Positions 22,690 through 35,300 are shown, counted from the first letter of the stretch. The stretch: DNA of 64,000 bases from Rehmannia glutinosa (GCA_016081115.2 JABTTQ020002843.1:103124-167123), one strand, 5' to 3'. Program-made: numbers and translations. The notes: generated from the letters alone by a model not told the origin.

Positions 22690-23800
22690 GAGTTTTTGGA
22701 ATCCTAAAATAACATGTACATATCTTGTATGTGCTAACATGTCAGTACGACCTACCTTGCCGGAAGAAATAAGGGTGTCCCAAGAAAAAGATCTCAAGCT
22801 TCAAAAATTAAAAGAGAAAATCATACAAGGAAAGAGACCCGAATTTAACATAAGGAATGATGGAATCATATGATTTAGAAATCGAGTATGTATACCAAAC
22901 GACAAAACTTTAAAGAACAAGATCCTTGTTGAAGCTCATCGCCGAGGTATACAATTCATCTAGGTGGAAACAAGATGTACAATGACTTGAAGCAACATTC
23001 TTTGGTGGGCAAATATGAAGAATCAAGTTGCTAAATATGTTTCAAGGTGTCTAACTTGTCAATGATGAAGGTGAACATCAACGACCTTCGGGCTCCTACA
23101 ACCTCTATCCACACTAGAATGGAAATGGGAATATATAACTATAGATTTCGTCACGATTTGCCTCAAACTAGAAGTAGTCATGATGCAATTTGGGTGATAG
23201 TTGATAGGCTTACCAAATCAAGACATTTCCTTCCTATTGAAAGACAGATAGTCTCCATAAATTAGCTCAAATATACATTAACGAGATTGTGAGACTACAT
23301 GGTATACCTACTAACATTGTTTCTAATAGAGATCCAAGATTCATATCCCGATTTTGGAAAAGCCTGCATGAAGATTTGGGGTCAAAGTTAAGCTTTAAGA
23401 TTGATGCTCATCCTCAAACTCGACGGACAATTTGAGAGGATCATCCAAATACTTGAAGATATGCTTTGAGAGCATATGCGTTAGACTTTCAAGGAAATCG
23501 GGATTCTCATCCGCCCTAGCGAGACGCGACAACAATGTGCCAGGTTATCAAGCAACAATCGGGATGGCTCCTTATGAAGCTCTATACGGAAGGAAGTGTA
23601 GGTCACCCGTTCATTGGGAAATTGATGATAAATGGGCCCCTAAGAAGAAAAATACTACGTCGTCGCCATTTCCCAAGCTCGATCTAGTGCAAGAAGCTAT
23701 CGACAAAGTTCGAATAATCCGAGAACAATTCATACAGCCCAAAGCCGCCAAAAAAACTACGCAGATCAAAGAAGAAAAGATTTAGAGTTTGCAATTGGTG
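22690..23800 (+). pseudogene. Chromovirus integrase remnant
   Basis: KYVSRCLTCQ (about 23032-23061) is the end of the H2C2 zinc-binding region. HDAIWVIVDRLTKSRHFLPI (from about 23179) belongs to the catalytic core containing the first Asp. RDPRFISRFW-like sequence near 23330 carries the second Asp, and PYEALYGRKCRSPVHWEI (23570-23625) follows the Glu helix. Gaps and frameshifts separate the blocks. Fixed order after RNase H identifies a Ty3/gypsy element. Confidence 0.85.
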
Positions 23801-23859
23801 ATGAAGTATTTTTAAGATTGTCTCCACGAAAGGGTATGATTCATTCGGGAAGGGTGGGA

Positions 23860-24190
23860 AATTAAGTCCCGGATATATTGGCCCTTTTAAAATACTTGAA
23901 AGAATAGGAGGCGTAGCTTATCGTTTAGAGCTTCGCCAAAACTTGTGGGAATGCACAACGTCTTTCACGCCTCAAGGCTAAACAAATATCATCATGATCC
24001 GAGCACATAATCAAGGACAACATTCCTCAAGTAATGGATAATTTGACATACGAGGAGAAACCGTTGAACAATAGATCGTCAAGTTTGAGAGTTGAGAAAC
24101 AAAAACATTCCCTTGGTTAAAATAGTATGGCAAAATCATGACAAGTTAGGAGAAGCAACTTGGGAAAAAGAAGAAGAAATGCGAAAACAC
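23860..24190 (+). pseudogene. Integrase C-terminus with chromodomain-like end
   Basis: GGVAYRLEL (about 23908) is the start of the GPY/F-distal region. NLTYEEKPL (about 24039) is followed after a stop by KIVWQNHDKLGEATWEKEEE (about 24114-24176). A V-W-x-N-H..E-A-T-W-E pattern is the hallmark of the chromodomain-type tail of plant chromoviruses, thought to steer integration to particular chromatin. Stops break it. The clade within chromoviruses (Tekay-like) is inferred from this and the LTR ends. Confidence 0.75.
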
Positions 24191-24233
24191 TAGGAACTAT
24201 TTCAAGAAAAGAATTTGGAGACCAAATTCTTTT

Positions 24234-24247
24234 AAGGAAAGGAAGAA
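24234..24247 (+). promoter_or_regulatory. Polypurine tract of the chromovirus
   Basis: AAGGAAAGGAAGAA lies directly before the TGTAGGG start of the 3' LTR at 24248, in the position expected for plus-strand priming. Confidence 0.75.
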
Positions 24248-25097
24248 TGTAGGGCCCCAGAAATTTCGACTACTTGTAATATATATATATATATATATAT
24301 ATATAACTTTGTACATGAATTTATTTTGTATGAAATTCACTACTACAAATTACCTTTTTTACATCGGTTCGGAGGACTTTCTACATCGGTTTTACAACCG
24401 ATGTAGAATCAGCGTAGTGGAAAGTATGACTTTTCTACATCGGGCATGGAACCGATGTAGAAAATCAAATTCTACATCGGTTAAATCAATAACCGATGTA
24501 AAAACTAATCTAAAAGTTGACTGATTGTACGTCGGTTGCGAAATGGAACCGATGTAAAGTTTGCATCTTTACAGCGTTTGTTGACACAACCGATGTAAAA
24601 AAGTGCAATTGTTTTTAATATCGGTTTATTATAAAGCGAGCCCCAACCTATATTTTCAACCGCATAACCGACTAGTCCCAATTCGGTCCAACAATGCAAT
24701 GCAACCTCCCACACATTCGAATCAAATATCACTCATGTCAACTCAAAATACATTCATATATAACCAACATTGCAATTCAATCATACACATAGTAACCATA
24801 GTTCTTAAACCAAGAATAATTCCCTTTATTGTCTTGCAAAAAGTTCCATATACAAGGCATCCAAACAAATTGAATATATGCATAAACTAAGATTTCAAAT
24901 AACAATACATAGTTTACCCATACACTACGAATATGGGGAAAATGTAAAGATGCATAAGAAAATACACAAGGAACGGTATTATTATAAGCTAATCAACTCC
25001 ATTTCCTAATCATTATTTTGAGAAAACTATCCTCTAGTATGCATATGTGAACTAATTTAAAAACTAAACCAAGTTTAGTTTTACTTTGGTAAAAACC

Positions 25098-25740
25098 CTC
25101 ATGAAGAATACAAAGGCTCAGGCTCCACCTTTCTTCTCATCCTGCAAGAAATCGAAACAGAAATACATTTGATATCACGCTCGTAGTTTGTGGCTATCAG
25201 TAGCTCAAAAGCATTAAGTTACAAGCAGAGCATGCTATGATTGCCGATACAGAACAGGTCATATTTTGAGGAAATTTGTAATTCTGAAAGATAGCTGTAT
25301 TTTTTGTACTTATCCCTAAAAACTACTTAGACTCAATGTAATCTTATAGTTAGGGATCGATTAAGGCAACGAACCTCCGATGAATCAAATCCCCTTGAAT
25401 GACAACCAAGAAGCCAACTTTTACTCCAATTGGAACAAAATCCTACGGACATACAAAGGAGATGGCTTATCAAAGTGAACCCGTCTCATCTCGGATGAAT
25501 CTTCTCACAAGGCCATCTAAAATGAGAAATAGAAGAAAATTTAATGCCCATTGAGATTCTTATAACAAGAAACAAGGAACACTTTTACCTTTGTGAGAAC
25601 AGGGAATAGCCCGGAGGCAACCATTTGAAATTGTTGCCTCTTCTAGAGCAAGCCATAATCTGTGCAAGTTGGTGGATTTGTGTGAAGAAATGAATTGTCC
25701 GATGTGGCACATGATGAGAACCTTGATTTGAGTGTAGAAC
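25098..25740 (-). pseudogene. Captured phytanoyl-CoA dioxygenase (PhyH)-like gene fragment
   Basis: Three exon-like blocks lie on the minus strand with splice signals. The block ending at 25589 reads LWLALEEATISNGC and AIPCSHK before a GTAAAAG donor. The block from 25516 to about 25370 follows a TTTTAG acceptor, reads DGLVRRFIRDE, and after a frameshift FVPIGVKVGFLVVIQGDLIH. The last block (25143-25098) follows CTTGCAG and reads RRKVEPEPLYSS then stop. This order matches the C-terminal half of plant PhyH-like Fe(II)/2-oxoglutarate dioxygenases, and the His of DLIH corresponds to the distal iron ligand. The N-terminal half with the HxD pair is absent or unrecognisable. It is a truncated capture inside the CACTA element. 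Confidence 0.75.
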
Positions 25741-25749
25741 ACCTTCAAT

Positions 25750-28219
25750 TAATTGTAATAATAATTAGTAGTATTATGGTTTAGTTACTACAATGAGAAT
25801 AAAGACCCCTCCCATTGACATATTGGTATTGTGAAATGAATAGTTATTGTGTGTCTATTAATAAAACAACATACAAGTACAAAATGAACATTACACTATA
25901 ATATAAATGGAATTATTTGAAAATAGCAATCTCAGGATCAAGCCATCAAGATATGCCCAACACATTGACTTTCTTGATTCACTCTAATACCATTAAATTG
26001 AGGTAATAACACTTCATAACCTTTAGGTTTCAATAATTTGTTAGTGGAATAAAATCAAAACCAAATTGCGTGACATATGTCTCAAGATTAAACTAAAACT
26101 TATACTTTCTACCTACTGTGCCCCACAATAATAGTCTTTATACTTTCTAACCCCATGGCATGGGAGTATTCATAGTATCTCAGGACACTGAGAAAATGGC
26201 TAACCTGAAAGCCGCAGACATCGTTCGAGTCCTGCTGATATGTTCCTCTTGCTTCAAGAAAGAACATAATTTCTTACCTATGATGCCCTGCGAAGAGGGG
26301 GACCCAATTAGAAAAAAGGAGAAATCTTACCAGAAACTAAGGGCTGACCAATTAGAAAAAGAAACATACAGAAAAGTATAAAACGAATTATGAACGGAGT
26401 GAAACAATCATCTAACTAAGACAAAAGGTGAAATACAGGTAGTTAGCACCTGAGTTTGCAACAAAGAGACAATATTAGTATAGGTCTGATCATGCAAAGT
26501 AAAAGACTATTAAGTGTTTAGAACACCAATAGTAGAAATTATGTTTTCTTTGTTTCTCATGGTAAAATCAGTTAATAAGGCATTTTGTCGAACAACTTAT
26601 AACATAATGCAAAACTAGCTAATACATGCAATGACCATAAAAGATGAATGAAAAATGTTAAACACATGGATAAGCATGCATTCAATAGTTAAAGTAAAAC
26701 ATATTATGCTGGCAGTCATGGTAATTTGACTGGATTAAGGCTTGCCCTTCAATTCAAACAAATAGAAGTCTCCCTGTAAGTTATTCTTCAGTTCAGATTC
26801 ATTAACTTTATCAGTATAATATCTACGTATAATGAACCAACTTATTTGGTAAATGTCACAGACATAGTTCGATTGGCTATAATGATCATTGATCATATTG
26901 AATAGTACATAAAAAATTTCGATGTTTTGTCCTGTATTCCCAATCATCAAGGTCGCCAATGAAACAAGTTATCAACAAATATAGCAATATACAAGAGAGC
27001 TATGACGGCCTGCTCGATGAATAAAAGAATGCAAACAATCATCTCTTCTAAAATATATAGTGCTCACACATACTACTAGAAGCTCTTTTATCGCTAGCAA
27101 CATAAAAAAGAAAATATATCCTCTTGCATTTGAACACATCCACTAACAGTCTAACACCAATAAAACTATTTGCAGTCCACAAATCATTCAACCAATTCAC
27201 TAACATTTAAAATCTGATTAAAGAGTTCATATTCTACTCAAAACACACTAAAGGATACACCTTTAACACTATCAAACACTAAAATCGGAACCCAATTTGA
27301 TAGATTACTGAAATGATATCAAATAGGACTTCAATTTGATAGATTACTTTTCTCATATTCATCTTGATATTCTTTGGAGGAATATGCATACACAAAATTA
27401 TCCATTATGTACAAACTTCTCTTTATGCTCCTGTTTAAGGTCAAAATCGAGATTTTATTCATATTTACCAAGTTTCTTCAACAAAATTTCTTTATAAAAA
27501 TTCAGTGACTTTCAATTCAAAGTATGAATACCACATTTATCAACAAGATGCAACATGAACCAAGGGATGAAGGCAAGAAATACAATTTAAGCTAAAACCA
27601 AAAATTATTTGGGAGTCCATCACCCAAGAAACTCTATTAGTTTGCATTTGATGAATTCAAGCTATTGAATTTAACATTCAGCATGATGGACTATAAAAGT
27701 ATAGCCAAGATTTCAATTTTACTATTACAAGTCGTGTAAAGGTTTTCGATCATGAGATCAAAGGCCACAAATACTTCAAAGACTACAAAGAACATGGACG
27801 AATGGGCACCTATAAGCATGATCTATAATTTTGAAATAGTGTTTCCTAAAAGCCCATTTCAGATCAAAGCCACTAAAGAACCACAACCTCCATTGACTAA
27901 AAACACACAATATATTGATCTCGAGATTTGGTAAAGGACCCAAAGTGTACGGAGAATCTATACTTAATGCAAATCGTAAACGGATCAAACGAATGGTTTA
28001 TCTAATCGAGAATAATGAAGAAATTGAAGAATTAATCAACTCAGAGTGCAGCGATCGGTCGGAGGAGGACGAGCTGGCAACAATAAAAATTGTATAGAAA
28101 AACAATTTCCACACCACAAAATCAAAATCGCAGAGCATAATCCCCAGCCATTAAACCTACATGAAAGACAGAGAAACGACGATTATTTACATATGGGTGA
28201 TTGTTTCTGACCAAGAGGG
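25750..28219. other. CACTA body without recognised gene
   Basis: AT-rich sequence with short unrelated open frames on both strands. A block near 26190-26270 has a possible minus-strand exon ending at a GTTAGCC donor (SLEARGTYQQDSNDVCGFQ), which may be another captured exon. I cannot assign it to a gene. Confidence 0.4.
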
Positions 28220-28421
28220 AAATGGAGAAAAGTTACACAAAAGACAATTCTTCAAAATCCTGTTCCCTGCAGTCAGAAACACTACCTATGAACAAACAAA
28301 AGGAAAAGGTAAATCGAAACCTTTCATAGTTGGTTCATGTGCCTCGCAAACGATTCTGCTACCGCGGCGTGCGAGTTTCGAAATCGACCTCAGCTTCGCC
28401 AATGAGCGAGTTGGCTAGATC
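28220..28421 (+). repeat. 202-bp direct repeat, copy 1 (inside CACTA)
   Basis: Identical by eye, with no gap, to 29955-30156. It spans AAATGGAGAAAAGTTACACA through CGAGTTGGCTAGATC. On the minus strand it reads DLANSLIGEAEVDFETRTPR before a stop, possibly part of a captured exon of an unidentified gene. Confidence 0.9.
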
Positions 28422-29604
28422 AAAAAACTCCGAATTCAAATTCTGGATAAGAAGGTACTGAAGGGCATTGAATGTCCCACAAATAACACTACACAACAGA
28501 TGCAGCCTACACATAAAGAGGAAGAGAACTTTTTGCCCCATATCGAGCAACAAAATGCTTCTTTTTTTAATTCTGAAAAATTGGAATAGAAGATCCATGG
28601 TGTATGTGTGTGTTACGGCTTAAGAAGCCTAAAGAAAGGATAATAATAATCCTACATCAATGTCAAAAAAGACCTTTAGATCCCAAGTCGCATCGACAAA
28701 ATCGGCAACATACAAGGCAGGCAAATGCAAGGACAGATTGCCACAGATATGACATATTTATATGTAAAACATAACGAGACTCAACAAGCAACAACTGAAA
28801 ATAAAATGATAGAAGTAGCATTTACAATCAACTAGAAACAAAATGGAAATGTAATAAACTGAAACTTAACATATAAAAGGCAAAATCAAATCTAGAGCAC
28901 TTCACAGCCACCTATCACATAATACACCAATGTCTTAATGGTATCAACTTGAGCTCATTCTAGCACAAATATTGCTCATAAATCCACAACTTATAGGTGC
29001 AGACAGAGTACAGTGAAGCAGCCAAAGATCTACAGCAGGCCATTTATCAACCAAAGATTTCACAGTCGGCAATCACATAATCACCATAACCATTTAAAAC
29101 ATTTGCGCCCAAGTAGCTGTCAAAATACCTGAACACATAAACATGCAAAACTCAATCCATCATTCAAAATTCAAACTCAAGTAAACAGTGAGATGCTAAA
29201 ATTGTGAACCCTACTTCCTAATAAAGCACTAATCAATTGAAACAAACGAGAACCTTTTTTGTTACTTCTAATTTTGTTTGAATTGGAGGCATAAACAGAC
29301 AGCCACGTACTTAGTAAGTAGCAAAATGTGCATGAATTATCACTCAATTAAACCGTAAGATTAGGATTATTGCGCAATTGCAGCTTACCAGTGTTTATAC
29401 CTGGATCAGTGTTTAAGCCAGTTGCCTAACTCAGGTGATAAAATGATGTAACAAGCATAACACTGTCGAGTAGATTTAGAATCACCGCTATTGGTTATGC
29501 TATAAATTAGCACAATAATAATTTTATGAAACATGCAAACACAGACGTGACTGTGGTCATGATTAACGTGTGTGACTTTACCAAATTATGAATATTCCAT
29601 TACC

Positions 29605-29922
29605 TCAATATGGTGGCATACCCTGGTAAGCCGGAAGCCTAGACCCTGGACCAGCAGGGTGGTTAGGCTGGGGAGGATATGCCGATTGAAACCCATAGTT
29701 CCCGCTATCCGGGTAACCTCCTGAGCTCTGCATCCCAATACTACTAGGTGGCACTCTGTAGCCTCCAGTATTGCCCAATCCACCACCATACTCACCGGGT
29801 CCAGCCACACCTACACCATCATACGTGGATGCACCACCTCCATATCCACCACCATAACCTTGCCCACCTGGGCCTCCCGGCCCGGCCATCACTGTATTGT
29901 AGCTTGCATTCTGATGCATCAT
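29605..29922 (-). pseudogene. Captured Gly/Tyr/Pro-rich C-terminal exon
   Basis: This minus-strand open frame of 105 residues starts MMHQNASYNTVMAGPGG, runs through GGYGGG-type low complexity and SSIGMQSSGGYPDSGNYG, and ends LPAYQGMPPY before TGA. The composition resembles the low-complexity tails of plant RNA-binding proteins (hnRNP or KH type), but no RNA-binding domain is present and I do not recognise the parent. It lies inside the CACTA element just upstream of the 202-bp repeat, so it is most likely a captured last exon, not a standalone gene. Confidence 0.5.
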
Positions 29923-29954
29923 GGAATCCCAAGCCTAGAGCCCTAGAATGTGTA

Positions 29955-30156
29955 AAATGGAGAAAAGTTACACAAAAGACAATTCTTCAAAATCCTGTTC
30001 CCTGCAGTCAGAAACACTACCTATGAACAAACAAAAGGAAAAGGTAAATCGAAACCTTTCATAGTTGGTTCATGTGCCTCGCAAACGATTCTGCTACCGC
30101 GGCGTGCGAGTTTCGAAATCGACCTCAGCTTCGCCAATGAGCGAGTTGGCTAGATC
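29955..30156 (+). repeat. 202-bp direct repeat, copy 2 (inside CACTA)
   Basis: Identical by eye to 28220-28421. Beyond 30156 the sequence diverges: on the minus strand the shared DLANSLIGEAEV frame is preceded by QAYRFLRVQG here, but by NLNSEFF at copy 1. The repeat therefore joins two different neighbours. Confidence 0.9.
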
Positions 30157-31198
30157 TTGAGTTCCCTGAACTCGAAGAAATCGATAGGCCTGGATCCGGA
30201 CAGAAGCAGAGGAGGCGGACGGAAGAACGGAGGCGCGAGGGATAGGGTTTCATAGAAATACTCATGGCGAGAAGATGTGAAAAGTACTGTTATTTCGGGG
30301 AGAAGAATCAGAGAAAAGTTTTCTAAAATTTTACAAATTTGCCACCGGTTATTTTATCTACATCGTTTCCTTTGCAATCGATGTAGATTCTTGTAATTTT
30401 ACATCCGGTTTAAGGTTAACGGATGTAGAATGTCGGGTTCTACATCTATTTTCTGGCAACCGATGTAAAAATCTTCTTAATATTTACAATTACGCCACCA
30501 ATGTATTTTTTACAGCGGTTCTTTTATAACCGTTGTAAAGTCATGATGTAAAATCTATATTTTGTAGTAGTTTAAATCTTTTTATAAAATTAATTTTGAG
30601 TGCAACCCAAACTTTATTTTAGAAATATATATTAAGAATATCGTGTAATTTAATTATTGAAGTAGTAGTATCCTACGATTTTAACTGGAACATATATTTA
30701 TTTAAATTATAATTAATTTAAACATATTAGGGATGTACACGTATATTGTATGTAATCATAAGAACACACTCCCATCTTATTGAGAAACATATATGCAATA
30801 TAATATAATAGCTGAAGATAAGTTTAACAATAACTACTTAGGGGAAGAGGAAAAGATTACAAGTAGCTGCGTACGTGTTCAATCATTTAGCAAAGAAGAA
30901 CCATGCATTCATACCCAAGTAACCATGTAATCCCTTCATTTAGGACGTGGCATGCATGCAAGTACTCTTGTTTTCATATTAAGAGACAAACGCCTATAAA
31001 CTGATGTATATATAAAGTTAATATAATTAGTAGCCATAGCAATATAATATATATATATAGGGATAGGATCTCATGCGGTGAGCCCTCTTACCGTGTGGCG
31101 GTGTGGACAGATCTCATCCATCCATCATATTCAATCAATGGTTGATTAGGCCTAAAAATACACCATTTTTCATTTATTTTATGTGTAAGAAGGGCAAA

Positions 31199-31855
31199 TC
31201 GGTAACTATCAAAATGGTGTAAAAATAATACCATATTTATTTTCCTAAAATCAAGGGATATATGTTCAATATCAGATTTCCATAACAGATACGCCTAATA
31301 ATGAGGGAAAAAACGAATTCTCACTCTTCATTGACGCAATATTTTGGTGTACAAATGTTTATAATATTGTGCACTGGACGAATTATTTCGTGTATAGATA
31401 TGCATATTTTGGTGCTAATCAAGAACTATCAAAATGATGTAAAAATAATACCATATTTATTTTCCTAAAATAAAGGGATATATTCAATATCATATTTCCA
31501 TAATGAATACGCCTAATAATGAGGAAAAAAACGGATTCTCACTCTTCATTGACGCAATATTTTGGTGTACAAATGTTTATAATATTGTGCTCTGGACGCA
31601 TTATTTCGTATATAGATATGCATATTTTGGTGCTAATCGGTAACTATCAAAATGGTGTAAAAATAATACCATATTTACTTTCCTAAAATCAAGGCATATA
31701 TTCAATATCCGATTTCCATAATGAATACGCCTAATAATGGGGAAAAAATGGATTCTCACTCTTCATTGACGCAATATTTTGGTGTACAAATGTTTATAAT
31801 ATTGTGCTCTCTGGATGCATTATTTCGTGCATAAATATGCATATTTTGGTGTTAA
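31199..31855 (+). repeat. Three tandem units of about 220 bp inside the TIR element
   Basis: Each unit starts near AACTATCAAAATGRTGTAAA (about 31203, 31425 and 31642) and contains CTCACTCTTCATTGACGCAA and GCATATTTTGGTG. The units differ by scattered substitutions and small indels. A more diverged, shortened continuation with ATATTTTGGTGT words follows to about 32150. Confidence 0.85.
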
Positions 31856-32189
31856 TATAACATAAAATATGGCGTATTTGGATGTTTATTTTGACTAAAC
31901 ACTGGTACTTAAGTTGGTATAAAAATATTGACAATATTGTACATTGGAAGCATATTTTGGTGTATACATATGCGGACTTGGTGCTTTATAACCATAAAAA
32001 TATGGTATAAAAATAATTTCATTACGGTACCTCTGAAATTATATTTTGGTATATACTTGTCCAATATTTGGTGATAATATAAGTATTGAGAGTGTATTGT
32101 TATATGTTTAATTGAGAATATTGTATACTAATATTGATAATATTGTATATTTTGAAAATTATTTTGTGTATACATTTGACTGATTTGGT

Positions 32190-32369
32190 CTACAAATGTT
32201 GACAATGTTGACAACCCAATGCATCCGATAGAGTGTTGGCACGAATCTTGTCCTCAACTTGGGCATCACAAATTTCAAGTCGATTGGCGATCTTAGACCT
32301 ATTATTAACGTTACGTGCGCTCTCGTTCGCCCCTGGAGATGTCGATCTTTTCCTATTTTCTCTTGCCAT
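32190..32369 (-). CDS. Small open frame inside the TIR element, unknown
   Basis: A 59-residue minus-strand frame starting MARENRKRSTSPGANESARN is basic and Ser/Asn-rich at its start and continues with KIANRLEICDAQVEDKIRAN before the stop. No family is recognised. It lies where a captured exon or transposase remnant would be, and a pyrimidine-rich stretch upstream (32840-33200) could be its former leader. It may not be expressed. Confidence 0.25.
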   Translation of the reverse strand: MARENRKRSTSPGANESARNVNNRSKIANRLEICDAQVEDKIRANTLSDALGCQHCQHL

Positions 32370-35300
32370 TAAGAATTATCAACCTGGTATTGACAACAAG
32401 AACAATATTAAAGGCATAACTCAAGCATCGGTATCAAATAAAAATACACAAATGACAAACTAACGGCACCGTATGAAGCTTATTTGTATACTAGAATAAA
32501 ACTATTTAAACACCATGTGTGATTATGCATTCATGGATTATATATACACATGACCAAACATTAATGACAAAAAAATACATCGTTTTGGAAGAATCACTAT
32601 AACATTAAACATTACACCATTCAATAACTAAAAATACATCGTTTTTATCAACTTTTATATCAAAAAATCTCCAACAACTATGCCCTATTCCACACAAAAG
32701 CATTACCAAAAACAAATAAAAAAAAACCGGAAAATCGTCTAGACAAAATCGAAAACCAAAACCCTGTGTACTTCAAAATAAAGAAAAACAAACAAGAATG
32801 CATACTCTTTTTACTACAAATTGCTTCAAATATTCAAAATCTACGAGTTGAATAGTTCAACAAAAATAAAAAAACATGTAAAGTAAAATCCCTTACTACC
32901 AAAATTTCGAACCAAAAATGAAATAAAATGAACCAAACACTTACCTTTACCATCTTTTGGAAGAATCGGTAACACTCTCGGTTCGGATGTGTGTTGTTGT
33001 CGAAAAATAGAGAGGAAGCTTCGAACGAAAAAAAAACTCAATTGTTTGAACACTGCCTTCGACCAGACCAAACAGAGAAAAGGGGAAGGAGAGAGAAGTA
33101 AAATTTGGGAGTTTTGCAATTTGATGAACTGAAGTGGAATGAAAAACGGGGATGGAGTAATTGAAATCCCAAAAAAATGGGATTCTGGGGAGGTTACCAA
33201 AACTGCCGAATTATTTTGTGTACAAAATGACTTTTGTGCCCTTAATTGGACGAAATTGATTTTTTTTTTTTAAAAAAGGCGAAAAAAACTGGGCCTTTAG
33301 ATTTGTTAGATTAATGGCTTAGATTGATCCACACCGCCACATGGTAAGCCATCCGCCACATTTGATCCTATACTATATATATATATATATATATATATAA
33401 CCACCACCTCGCTTTAATTTGATAACAAATTACTATATATATATATATATGTATGTAATTAGAAGAAAGGTATATGAACATAAGAAAAAGCAAGGAAAAG
33501 AAGAAGTGAAGAGCGGACAAAATAAAGAGCACTTGAAGAAGGAATAATAGTTCGAGACTCAAATCGGTAACACATTTTAGCTCGAATTTTGATAACAAAA
33601 CAAGAGAATTTTTTGGGTTTCTTGTGTTAAACCTCTAGAATGATGGTGTAGGTGTTTTGTCGTCGAAAATTTAGGTGATATCGAGGAACATTCGGTGCTG
33701 AAACTCAACTCAAACAAAGTTGTGTCACATTGCGAAACTGCAATTTATAGTTTGAGAGTGAGTGGTTTCAAATTCTAATTACCAATTGCTTTATTTTTAT
33801 TTGGTAAAAATATTGTTTTGAAATTGGTATAGTTGTCTTTGAATGCCTACCAGAGATTTTGTATAGAAAACTACTACATGATGTAAAACTCTCTAATCCA
33901 AGACAACTCACCTCTTAAGGATGTAGTCTTGCATAAGCATACTTTGGCCTATTAGTTAATTCAAGCTTTCATTCATCTTAATAAAGACCTTGAGAATGAT
34001 TTGTCGTGAGTACCATATTAATCCATAACCTTTTCTTAGGCATCCTCAAGCTTGTAATAAGCATAACTTATCCCAAGTTAATTGTTAAAGACTATAAATA
34101 ATTCTTTTAATTAGCTTTAGGAAACTTAAGGTGGATTGGTATAAATTATATTTTCAAGTACAGAAACCTTTTATGGAACCTGGAGAATTCTAGGAAGTTA
34201 ACTAGGTTCAGTTATAAATATTATAATGTTTAGGTAATATACATAACTAATGAAAATAAATAGGTTAGGTTAATGCTTTTAATAACATTAACCGTGAGAT
34301 ATGTCACATACAATTAAACATCATATTATTTATTTAAATAGTTTAACCTGGCAACCTGGTAATTTATTATTCTTCATAAGGAAACAAAAATTCTGGTTGA
34401 TACTCAAGTTACAGAGAATTGGTTATTTTAAGCTATTGATTGCTTTCTTTTATTTTAATTTAAATAGTTAAGTCAATTGTGTCTTATAATTAGGGTAATG
34501 TGCACGGGATTAGGTGCGTGCACGGGACTTGAGATTAACGAAATCGAACCGATATCCGGACCGAAAGATCTCGAACTGAAAATATCCGTTGACTTTTTGA
34601 CTTTTCTCGAACCGCACCGCATCACGAAAATATTTATGGTATGGTTCGAGATTTTTCAAATACCCACACCGAGAACTGCATCGAATCACTCCGAACCGAG
34701 GACCCGAAGCTAAAACCGATTTTAAAGATTTTATGTAAATACATATACGTTATTTTTATGTTGTTTTTATTTTGATATTGAATTAACTACAAACTATTTG
34801 AAATTAAATTGAATATAAAGCATATTTTCGATATTAGGAATTTTAAAAACTTTGATATTAATAATAGACTAAATAATTTGAAATTGAAATTAGCTAAATG
34901 ATTAGTAAATTGTACTTAAAAGAGAAACAAGTAATAGTATCATATTACAACAATATAAAAAAATCATACTTTAATTTTTTTACCACATCACATAAATTAT
35001 AAATATAATTTTATTGATTATGTTAAGTTGTTAAGTATGAGACATTGAGATTATAAATTTATACAAGTTTTTATTTCATTTTAATTTATAAAAACTATTA
35101 GTTAATTATATATGTTCTATGTCAATAGAAGGACAATTGCCCAAATAATATACTATTATTGTATTATAAAGGTTATTAAGTTTAGAATTTTGGATTGTGT
35201 TACCTATTATAGTTTTAGTTTTTATTTTAAGACTACGCTAAAAAGATACTAGAACTCTAGAAGTATATCCGTTTGGTGATTTTTATATTGATTTTCTTTT

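Larger units (their letters stand above)
24338..30572. mobile_element. Non-autonomous CACTA-like transposon with gene fragments
   Basis: The left end is CACTACTACAAATTACC and the right end TTTGTAGTAGTT, an inverted copy with the last base changed. Both ends carry the subterminal repeats typical of CACTA (En/Spm) elements: TACATCGGTT / AACCGATGTA words in both orientations at 24360-24600 and 30360-30540. The 5' LTR of the host (about 16075) gives the uninterrupted sequence. An AAAT flank is shared by both sides, so the duplication is 3-4 bp. No transposase was seen. The 6.2-kb body carries fragments of ordinary genes (25098-25740, 29605-29922). Confidence 0.8.
31059..33374. mobile_element. TIR element (MULE-like, non-autonomous) in the chromovirus LTR
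   Basis: The left terminus GGGATAGGATCTCATGCGG and the reverse complement of the right terminus AGTATAGGATCAAATGTGGC share a TIR of about 50 bp, including TACCGTGTGGCGGTGTGGA / TACCATGTGGCGGTGTGGA. It is inserted in a (TA)n run of the LTR; the partner LTR at about 16545-16575 has the uninterrupted TA run, so the exact target duplication cannot be read. No transposase domain was found. The Mutator-like label is inferred from TIR length only. Confidence 0.65.

Noticed and set aside
24360..24600. TACATCGGTT repeats as a possible CRISPR-like array
   Set aside because: Units occur in both orientations with irregular spacing and lie next to CACTA ends; they are subterminal transposon repeats.
29748..30026. 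His-rich plus-strand frame
   Set aside because: It is the antisense shadow of the Gly/Tyr-rich exon at 29605-29922.
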